From assembly GCF_050306235.1 (NCBI RefSeq), contig NZ_JBLWFH010000003.1, positions 186,001 through 250,000 of the forward strand: a DNA stretch of 64,000 bases, given 5' to 3'. The stretch's first letter is position 1; every line of letters starts with the position of its first letter. The position numbers and the translations under genes are program-made. This stretch comes from Glaciecola sp947496235. GTDB taxonomy: Bacteria; Pseudomonadota; Gammaproteobacteria; Enterobacterales; Alteromonadaceae. The notes under the pieces are model-generated. The model saw only the letters and a program-made list of their open reading frames with translations. It was not told where the DNA came from and made no database searches. Shown piece after piece: positions 7,886 to 14,469 of this stretch.

Positions 7886-8308
7886 ATGAAAAGCTTAAAA
7901 ACCTTTCTGTTAATTTTGACAGCGTCTGTAAGCAGTATCGCTCTCGCCGACCTTGGGCATAGAGAGACTGTTGACGGTGATGGATGTTGGGACGGCAAAC
8001 ATAATTTTGTTAAAGGCGGAAAAGATTGCATGACGGTGACCTCAGCCAGTTGGATTACCGATGATGAGTTAAAGGTGGTGTATAAAAACACCTGTAATTA
8101 CCGAATTTATGCAAAGTTTTGCAATGCTCTAAACAACAATAACAATGATTGTAGCTCAGATGGAATCTTGCCTTTTAGAACTACTTATTTGATCACCGCA
8201 AATGCATCTGGAAGTTACAGTTATATGGCGGTTGGTTCTGATGATAGACAATCAGATTGGATTTGTGCCAGCAGGATTGCCGGTGATAACTGGTATGCTA
8301 TGAATTAG
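7886..8308 (+). CDS. Small cysteine-rich secreted protein of unknown function
   Basis: I do not recognise this protein. The ATG at 7886 gives 140 residues beginning with a clear Sec signal peptide (MKSLKTFLLILTASVSSIALA, cleavage likely after ALA). An upstream in-frame start at 7820 would bury the signal. The mature part of about 119 residues has six cysteines, in GDGCWDG, GKDCM, KNTCNY, AKFCN, NDCSS and DWICAS. This is compatible with three disulfides in a small periplasmic or extracellular domain. It also has a short Asn run (NNNNND). It sits alone between pilD and the convergent ABC-2 permease gene, in a segment that looks inserted between pilD and coaE. No motif suggests catalysis. Confidence 0.7.
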   Translation: MKSLKTFLLILTASVSSIALADLGHRETVDGDGCWDGKHNFVKGGKDCMTVTSASWITDDELKVVYKNTCNYRIYAKFCNALNNNNNDCSSDGILPFRTTYLITANASGSYSYMAVGSDDRQSDWICASRIAGDNWYAMN

Positions 8309-8333
8309 TCCCTGAATGTGAGCTGCGTATCAT

Positions 8334-9461
8334 TTAATCTAGCGTTCGTTGGTAACGTAGGATTGCTAATAACCCCATAACCAAAGTAAAGATCAAAATA
8401 GCATAAAACTCTGTTGCTAAGTGCTGCCAGTTTGCTCCTTTTAGCATTACACCTCTTACAATCCGCAGGAAGTGGGTTAAAGGTAAAGCTTCACCGATAA
8501 ACTGCGCCCATTTTGGCATTCCCCAAAATGGGAACATAAAGCCAGATAACAAAATTGAAGGTAAGAAGAAAAAAAAGGTAAGTTGCATTGCCTGCATTTG
8601 TGACTTTGCGATGGTAGAAAAAGTAAAACCTAAGCATAGGTTAGCAATGATAAATAAAATGACACCACTCAATAGTAATAATACATACCCAATGAAGGGG
8701 ACATCGAAAATATATCGAGCAGCTAAAATAATAATTAGCGTTTGCACAGCCCCTACCAAAACATAAGGAAAGATTTTTCCTAACATGACTTCCAAGGGTT
8801 GTGCTGGCATGGCCAATATATTTTCTAAATTTCCTCTTTCCCTTTCTCTAGTCATGGCCATAGCAGTTATCATTACAGACGTCATAGTCAAAATAACCCC
8901 CAATAAACCCGGTACAATATTATATTGGGTAATATTTTCTGGATTAAATTTGCGATGAATAACAAGTTCTACAGGCCCTGTTTTGGATTGTAAATTTGCC
9001 AAGTGCCCTGTTAGATCATGTCGCAATGCGTTGTTCACAATATTTGCGGCCTGTCCCAACGCATTTGAAGAAACAGCAGGATCTGACGCATCAGCGATGA
9101 TTAACAATTGGGGTTTCAGCCCATTAACCAAATCTCGACTGAAACCGGCTTGAATAGTTACAATAAAGGCAATTTCGCCTTTTTTCATAAGTGTTTGAGC
9201 TTGGTCTAAATCTTTGACCACATGTTCAAAATTGAAATAACGACTGGCGGCAAACCCTGAAAGTATAGCTCTTGTAAAGTGAGTATCTTCTTCTGCATAA
9301 ATGGCAGCGGGAAGTTGCTTGGGGTCATTATTTATCGCAAAGCCAAACAGAATGAGCTGAATAATTGGAATACCCAGCATCATTGCAAAGGTCATTCTAT
9401 CACGCCGCATCTGAATAAACTCTTTAATCAATATTGCCCACAATCGGGATAACCGGTTCAT
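8334..9461 (-). CDS. ABC-2 type transporter permease (YhhJ/YbhR-like)
   Basis: A 375-residue ABC-2 exporter permease: one N-terminal helix (about residues 20-42), a large extracytoplasmic domain (about 45-175), then five C-terminal helices. The N-terminus (IKEFIQMRRDRMTFAMMLGIP) and the conserved RERERGNLENILAMPAQPLE after helix 2 are typical of the YbhR/YbhS/YhhJ group, which exports drugs, dyes or other hydrophobic compounds. Its start overlaps the ATPase gene by 4 bp (ATGA type), so the two are translationally coupled. Only one permease gene is present, so the transporter would be a homodimer. The substrate cannot be read from the sequence. Confidence 0.88.
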   Translation of the reverse strand: MNRLSRLWAILIKEFIQMRRDRMTFAMMLGIPIIQLILFGFAINNDPKQLPAAIYAEEDTHFTRAILSGFAASRYFNFEHVVKDLDQAQTLMKKGEIAFIVTIQAGFSRDLVNGLKPQLLIIADASDPAVSSNALGQAANIVNNALRHDLTGHLANLQSKTGPVELVIHRKFNPENITQYNIVPGLLGVILTMTSVMITAMAMTRERERGNLENILAMPAQPLEVMLGKIFPYVLVGAVQTLIIILAARYIFDVPFIGYVLLLLSGVILFIIANLCLGFTFSTIAKSQMQAMQLTFFFFLPSILLSGFMFPFWGMPKWAQFIGEALPLTHFLRIVRGVMLKGANWQHLATEFYAILIFTLVMGLLAILRYQRTLD

Positions 9462-10387
9462 TGGTATTCACTTCCCGACGACTTGGCTTGTTGAGTAAGC
9501 GCGATAAAAGCCTCTTCTAACTCTGGTACTACAGCTTCCACTGAGACTTGATTAAAACGAGAGCTAGCCAAGTTAGCTTCAATTTCAGATTTATCTTTAC
9601 CTACAATATGTAAAGACCCGCCGTAAAAGGCCACTCCTTGTATGCACTTCATTTTTTGTAACTCTTCACTGTATTGGCGTATGTTGTGCCCAGTTAGACG
9701 GAAGCTAACTAATCCCGAATGTTGAATCACTTGAGCCACTGTGCCCGTAGTAATAAGTTGACCGTTTGCTAAATACACTATTTGATCACAGCGTTGCGCT
9801 TCATCCATATAATGGGTCGATACCAGAACAGTAACGCCTTGTTGAGAGAGCTTATGAATATGCGCCCAAAACTCCCTTCTCGCTTGGGGATCCACGCCTG
9901 CGGTTGGCTCATCCAATAATAATAATTTTGGTTGATGTAGGGTAACTGCAGCCAAGGCTAATCTTTGTTTCCACCCACCTGAAAGGTTGCCAGCTAATTG
10001 ATCTTGTCTTTGCTGTAGTCCTATCTCTGCTAGGGCATTGACTACCTTTTCATCGCTTTTGGTTAAGTTGTACATTCGAGCGACAAATTGTAAGTTTTCT
10101 TTTATGGTGAGGTCTTCCCAAAAAGAAAAATGCTGGGTCATGTAACCGGTTTCTTGCTTGATAAACTTACTTTCTCGAATAATGTCATAGCCTAAACAAC
10201 TCCCTTTGCCTGAGGTAGGGGTTAATAGCCCACAAATCATCCTAATGGTTGTTGTTTTGCCTGAACCATTGGGTCCTAAGAAGCCCCAAACTTGGCCTTT
10301 TTTGATGTTCAGATCAATCCCATTTACCACTGTTTTTTTACCGAACTTTTTTACCAAACCTTCTACTTCAATGGCAACGTCGCTCAT
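9458..10387 (-). CDS. ABC transporter ATP-binding protein
   Basis: A 309-residue ATPase subunit for the adjacent ABC-2 permease. Walker A is GPNGSGKTT (about residue 40), the signature is LSGGWKQRLALA, Walker B is LLLLDEPTAGVDP, and the switch histidine is in VLVSTHYMDEA. The roughly 80 C-terminal residues form the extra domain common in this family. It overlaps the HlyD-like gene upstream by 4 bp and the permease downstream by 4 bp, so the three genes form one tight operon. The membrane-fusion partner is damaged (next entry), so the state of the whole exporter is uncertain, although this gene itself looks intact. Confidence 0.9.
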   Translation of the reverse strand: MSDVAIEVEGLVKKFGKKTVVNGIDLNIKKGQVWGFLGPNGSGKTTTIRMICGLLTPTSGKGSCLGYDIIRESKFIKQETGYMTQHFSFWEDLTIKENLQFVARMYNLTKSDEKVVNALAEIGLQQRQDQLAGNLSGGWKQRLALAAVTLHQPKLLLLDEPTAGVDPQARREFWAHIHKLSQQGVTVLVSTHYMDEAQRCDQIVYLANGQLITTGTVAQVIQHSGLVSFRLTGHNIRQYSEELQKMKCIQGVAFYGGSLHIVGKDKSEIEANLASSRFNQVSVEAVVPELEEAFIALTQQAKSSGSEYQ

Positions 10388-11340
10388 GGGATTGTCACGT
10401 CCACAGGTTGTCCTGGCGTTAGCGTCACAGCTTTATCAAAATGAGCTTCGATTAGAAAAACTAGGTCTTCTCTCGATTTTTCACTGTATAGTACTGGCGG
10501 TGTAAATTCTGCTCTCTGACTAATGTAGCTAATTTTGGCAAGCGATTGAACGTCGTTGGAATCGCTTGAAACACGAACTTCTTGCCCAAGCTGAATACTG
10601 GATAATTTATTTTGCGGAATATAAAAACGCACTTTCGTGGTCTGGGTCAGCTGCAAGAGCATAATCGGTTGACCCAAAGTGACATATTCACCTTTACGAG
10701 CATAAATTTCTTTTACTTTTGCGGTTATCTTACTCTTTATAGCCCGTTGATTGATTGTCCACTCTGCTTGATGTTGAGCTGATTGGGCTGCTTCAATTTG
10801 ATGGGAAATACTATCTAAGTAATCCGGTCTTGCTGCTAGCATTTGCACTTCGATTTGATGCTGAGTAACTTGACTGGCTGCTTGCAGCGCCTTCAAATTT
10901 AGCACTGCCTTGTCATAGTCTGCTTTTGTTGCTAAATCTTTGCTTCTGAGGGTCAGTAAACGTTCTAATTCTAGTTCTGCTTCATCAATAGCAAATTGTT
11001 GTTCTTCAAAACGACTTCTTAACACTGCGATTTCTTCGTTTCGAGCACCATGTTGCGCATCAGAAAGTTGCGCATCTAAGGATTCGACTTTAGCTTTGGC
11101 TTCATCTAATTGATATGTCTGCAACTCAGAATCTAGCTGTGCCAAAAGGTCATCAGGTCTAACTATAGTACCGTAAGTTACGCCAGAGCTTTCGATCCAA
11201 CCGTTGGCTGGCGCTACCACAGTGACAAATTCAGCTTCGATATATCCAGTGTACTAATCTTTTTCTGTTTGTGGCTGACAACTACATAGGAAAGTTAGCA
11301 GGGACACGACCAATAAAGTTGGTCTAGATGTTTTACTTAT
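10384..11340 (-). pseudogene. HlyD-family membrane-fusion lipoprotein, interrupted by TAG and lacking ATG
   Basis: The gene encodes a periplasmic adaptor of the HlyD/YbhG type: a beta-barrel/lipoyl start (YTGYIEAEFVTVVAPANGW), a long alpha-helical hairpin (about 100 residues rich in Ala, Glu and Gln) and a C-terminal barrel ending PGQPVDVTIP. The longest open reading begins at a GTG at 11218-11220, inside the first conserved strand. Reading the same frame upstream, YTGYIEAEF continues, then a TAG stops it at 11254-11256. Beyond the stop the frame reopens and encodes a lipoprotein signal: SKTSRP, a hydrophobic run LLVVSLLTF, and lipobox LCSC followed by QPQTEKD. The expected start codon at 11338-11340 is ATA, just after a GGGGGG ribosome-like run. 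Two lesions thus separate the export signal from the body. A cytoplasmic product from the GTG is possible but would not be functional as an adaptor. Confidence 0.75.
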
Positions 11341-11549
11341 TTGCCCCCCTTTAAAAAAAGGCGTATCGAATAACCAGATAATCCTCACTGATATCCCATC
11401 CTTCTAGCTCAGTTATTTTCTTATGCAAGGGTTTCTATTCTTAAATGTACCCCAAGTAGTAGATATTGGGAATTGCGGTATATCAATAATCGTTGCGAAT
11501 TAAAATTCTCGATATACCATAGCTTTATGGCATTCGTAGGAAGAGTAGG

Positions 11550-12170
11550 TTGAAAAACAAATATATTGTTGGCTTAACCGGCGGCATTGCGTCAGGGAAA
11601 ACCTCTGTGTCTAACTTATTTGCTGATAAGGGCATTGATGTGATTGACGCTGACGTAGTCGCGCGTGAAGTCGTTATGCCTGGTGAAGAAGCCTTACAGG
11701 CAATCCATAATCGTTTTGGAGACCAAGCGTTGACGAAACAAGGCAGCTTAGACAGAGCCTGGATGAGAGAGCGGGTTTTTCATCATCCCGAAGATAAGAA
11801 TTGGTTAAATTCTCTGTTACATCCATTAATTCGACAAAGAATGTTGAACCAATGCCAAAGTTCAACGTCCCAATATTGTATATTAGCGGTACCATTATTA
11901 ATTGAAAGTAGCTTAAAAGATCTTGTTGATCGCATATTGGTGGTAGATATTCCAGAAGAGTTGCAGCTTGAAAGAGCCCTTTCCAGAGACGGCTCTTCGC
12001 CCGAAACCATCAAAAATATCATTGCTGCACAAATAAATCGTCAAATGAGACTTGATGCCGCGGACGATGTTATTGATAATAGTCAGGATATTTCAAATCT
12101 CAACGCGCAAGTTGCCCATTTGCATAACAGTTACCTTCAGTTGAGCGAAGCAAAATATTCTGCACAATAA
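11550..12170 (+). CDS. coaE: Dephospho-CoA kinase
   Basis: This enzyme phosphorylates dephospho-CoA at the ribose 3'-OH, the last step of coenzyme A synthesis. The protein has 206 residues with a P-loop GLTGGIASGKTS at residues 8-19, the conserved DADVVAREV, and the LID region near RDGSSPETIKNIIAAQ. The start is a TTG at 11550 with AGGAAG six bases upstream. The only nearby ATG (11527) is out of frame. It heads the plus-strand run coaE-zapD-yacG-aspartoacylase. In relatives this run continues directly from pilD. Confidence 0.95.
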   Translation: MKNKYIVGLTGGIASGKTSVSNLFADKGIDVIDADVVAREVVMPGEEALQAIHNRFGDQALTKQGSLDRAWMRERVFHHPEDKNWLNSLLHPLIRQRMLNQCQSSTSQYCILAVPLLIESSLKDLVDRILVVDIPEELQLERALSRDGSSPETIKNIIAAQINRQMRLDAADDVIDNSQDISNLNAQVAHLHNSYLQLSEAKYSAQ

Positions 12171-12201
12171 ATATTATAATAAATTACCGAGGGAGAGTTG
12201 A

Positions 12202-12954
12202 ATGACAGTCGCTTTATACGAGTTCCCACTTTGTGAGAAAGTGCGAAATTATTTGCGACTAGAGCAATTGTTTCAGCAACTTAAAGAAGCAAGACATGCA
12301 AAGACTGCCCATCAGCATTTATATTTTTTTAAAACCCTTTTTGATTTAATTGAGTTAATAGAACGCTTAGATTTGCGGACCGATTTTGTACGTGACATTG
12401 ATAGTCAAGAGCGCAACCTAGTGCATTGGTCACAGCATCCTGACATCGACAAAGATGCCCTTGATAGAGCATTAAAAAGTTTGCACAAATTACTTGGTGA
12501 AATAAAACAAATCAATAAATTAGGTTCAGGCATCAAAGAAGAACGCTTTTTAAGCAATATTCGACAACGCTTTGCTATTCCTGGCGGCGTCACCAGTTTT
12601 GATTTACCAAGCCTGTTTTGTTGGATTAGGCAGCCTCAAGAAAATAAAGATCAAGAAATTGACCGCTGGATTTCTCACCTAAACTTAGTTGAAGAAAGCG
12701 TAACCTTAATTATGACCTTTTTGAGAGAACGCGGTAGATTCGAAACTGTGATCGGTAAAAATGGTTTTTATCAAGGTAATGTGGCTGATAAAGCTGAATT
12801 AATAAGAGTACAATGTGACAACACACAAGGATATTATCCAGTACTTAGTGGAAACACTTATCGATATGGAATTAAATTTATGCGCTTGCATCCAGAAGCT
12901 GGGACCACAGGCGCGGTTGCAAATAATATTAGCTTTGAATTAGCAAGGTGCTAG
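12202..12954 (+). CDS. zapD: Cell division protein ZapD
   Basis: A 250-residue cytoplasmic protein of the ZapD (YacF) family. In E. coli it binds the C-terminal tail of FtsZ and bundles protofilaments at the Z-ring. The protein is mostly helical in the first half (LRLEQLFQQLKEARH near residue 17) with a beta-strand C-terminal half, and contains the family stretches ERNLVHWSQHPDIDK and FAIPGGVTSFDLPSLFCWI. A GGGAG ribosome site lies just before the ATG. The gene sits between coaE and yacG, the order conserved in gammaproteobacteria. Its FtsZ partner is encoded about 7 kb away on the other strand. Confidence 0.95.
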   Translation: MTVALYEFPLCEKVRNYLRLEQLFQQLKEARHAKTAHQHLYFFKTLFDLIELIERLDLRTDFVRDIDSQERNLVHWSQHPDIDKDALDRALKSLHKLLGEIKQINKLGSGIKEERFLSNIRQRFAIPGGVTSFDLPSLFCWIRQPQENKDQEIDRWISHLNLVEESVTLIMTFLRERGRFETVIGKNGFYQGNVADKAELIRVQCDNTQGYYPVLSGNTYRYGIKFMRLHPEAGTTGAVANNISFELARC

Positions 12955-12958
12955 TACA

Positions 12959-13195
12959 GTGACATTAGAAGTAAAATGCCCCACTTGCCAAAAAGCTGTG
13001 ATGTGGAAAAGTGAAAATGAACATCGTCCATTTTGCAGCAAACGTTGCCAATTGATCGATTTAGGGCAATGGGCAAATGAAGAAAACAAAATCGCCAGTG
13101 AATCAGATGTCAATGATCAAAAACCTTCTGACATTGATATAGAAGAAATTGAAGCACTTTTAGCACAACAACAAGATACCTTTTTCAAACAGTGA
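12959..13195 (+). CDS. yacG: DNA gyrase inhibitor YacG
   Basis: A 78-residue zinc-ribbon protein. The four zinc ligands are in CPTCQK (C-x2-C) and FCSKRCQ (C-x3-C), followed by the family sequence IDLGQWANEE. The rest is an acidic, probably unstructured tail. E. coli YacG binds GyrB and inhibits gyrase. The start is a GTG at 12959, four bases after the zapD stop, so the two are likely coupled. Confidence 0.93.
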   Translation: MTLEVKCPTCQKAVMWKSENEHRPFCSKRCQLIDLGQWANEENKIASESDVNDQKPSDIDIEEIEALLAQQQDTFFKQ

Positions 13196-13208
13196 GACTT
13201 CTAGTTTT

Positions 13209-14090
13209 ATGATTTCATCTATTTTGCTTGCCGGCGGGACCCACGGCAATGAATTAACCGGTGTAGAGGTTATTAATAACTGGCAAACCATTGAGTCGCA
13301 AGTTGATATTCCAAAGGATGTCGAAGTTAGTGCAATTCATGTGAACAAAGCAGCAATCGAGCATAGAGTTAGATATCTTGATGAAGATTTTAATCGCCAG
13401 TTTGATCCCGATAGACTTGCAACTAATGCGATCAAAGCTGACGCTGAATTAAACCGTGAACAAAGACTGGCTAAAGAATTAAATGCCACTTATGGCCCTA
13501 AGTCTCAGCCTCAAATAGACTTGGTTGTTGATATTCATAATACAACCAGCGCCATGGGGCCGAGTATCATATTATTGACTTCTGATGAGTTTGACCTCTG
13601 TTTGGCACGCTATGTTAAGCAACAAATGCCAACTGCTGTTATTTTAGTGGAAGATCAAATTCCTTACGCCTCTCACCCTTATTTTTGTACCTTGGGGAAA
13701 CGCGGGCTAATGTTAGAGTTGGGAGCACAACCACAGAATTGTTTACGCGCCAGTATTTTTCAAGAATCTGTTGAATTACTAAGGCATTTATTCGCGTTTG
13801 TACAGCTATGGAATGAAAAAACAGCCTTCGAGCAGCCACCAACCGAAGCATTTAAATTATTAGAAGAAATCAAATACCCAACTGTCGACAATAAGAAGTC
13901 AGCCATGATTCATCCATCTTTGGATGGTAAAGATTTTCATCCTTTGCATAAAGGCGATCCCTGTTTCTTATCCTTTAGCGGTGAAGTTTTGTGTTGGGAA
14001 GGTGAAACAGTGTATCCACATTTTATTGGGGAAGCGGCTTATAATCACTTGAATGTGGCTTTTGCAACTGCGAAAAAAATTAACTATTAA
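13209..14090 (+). CDS. Aspartoacylase (AspA/AstE zinc hydrolase family)
   Basis: A 293-residue zinc-dependent deacylase of the M14-like succinylglutamate desuccinylase/aspartoacylase family. Family members release acetate and aspartate from N-acetylaspartate or act on related N-acyl amino acids. The zinc ligands are visible as His12 and Glu15 in GGTHGNE and His110 in VVDIHNTT. The substrate-binding DEDFNRQF (DLNR-type) motif is near residue 60. The length and the extended C-terminal domain fit AspA better than AstE, and no arginine-succinyltransferase genes are nearby. It starts 14 bp after yacG and its 3' end overlaps the convergent mutT by 11 bp. Substrate assignment is by family only. Confidence 0.85.
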   Translation: MISSILLAGGTHGNELTGVEVINNWQTIESQVDIPKDVEVSAIHVNKAAIEHRVRYLDEDFNRQFDPDRLATNAIKADAELNREQRLAKELNATYGPKSQPQIDLVVDIHNTTSAMGPSIILLTSDEFDLCLARYVKQQMPTAVILVEDQIPYASHPYFCTLGKRGLMLELGAQPQNCLRASIFQESVELLRHLFAFVQLWNEKTAFEQPPTEAFKLLEEIKYPTVDNKKSAMIHPSLDGKDFHPLHKGDPCFLSFSGEVLCWEGETVYPHFIGEAAYNHLNVAFATAKKINY

Positions 14091-14469
14091 GTAGTTTTTC
14101 CAAAATTGCTTGGTTGGCGTCGGGAAATTCATAATTCTCAAGTTCCGAAGATGGCACCCAAGCACTCAATTGCCCTTCTTTGCCATGCGCTTGGCCAGAA
14201 AATGATGACACGACAAACACAAATAAACACACTTGTTTATCGCCATAATCGTGGATAATTTGTGTGAGGGGTTCACATTGGTTGACCTGAATACCTATTT
14301 CTTCATTCAGTTCACGAGATAAGGCTTGCTCAGGGGATTCATGAGATTCTATTTTCCCGCCGGGAAACTCCCATTTATCGCCTTGATGTTGCTGAGCATT
14401 GCGGCGACAAATAAAATACTCGTCGCCTTTTTTTACTACACCAACAGCAACCCTTACCTGCTTAGTCAC
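14080..14469 (-). CDS. mutT: 8-oxo-dGTP diphosphatase MutT (Nudix hydrolase)
   Basis: A 129-residue Nudix enzyme that hydrolyses 8-oxo-dGTP, preventing A:T to C:G transversions. The Nudix box runs from GGKIESHE to RELNEEIGI and fits GX5EX7REUXEEXGU. The preceding DKWEFPGG and N-terminal VAVGVVKKGDEYFICRR are typical of MutT. The start codon overlaps the secA stop by one base, and secA-mutT is the conserved order. The 3' end overlaps the aspartoacylase gene tail to tail. Confidence 0.95.
   Translation of the reverse strand: MTKQVRVAVGVVKKGDEYFICRRNAQQHQGDKWEFPGGKIESHESPEQALSRELNEEIGIQVNQCEPLTQIIHDYGDKQVCLFVFVVSSFSGQAHGKEGQLSAWVPSSELENYEFPDANQAILEKLLNS

Noticed and set aside
11254..11256. TAG in the HlyD-like gene as a recoded (readthrough or pyrrolysine) codon
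   Set aside because: No recoding element or pyrrolysine machinery is known for this group, and the start codon is also lost. Decay or a sequence error is simpler.
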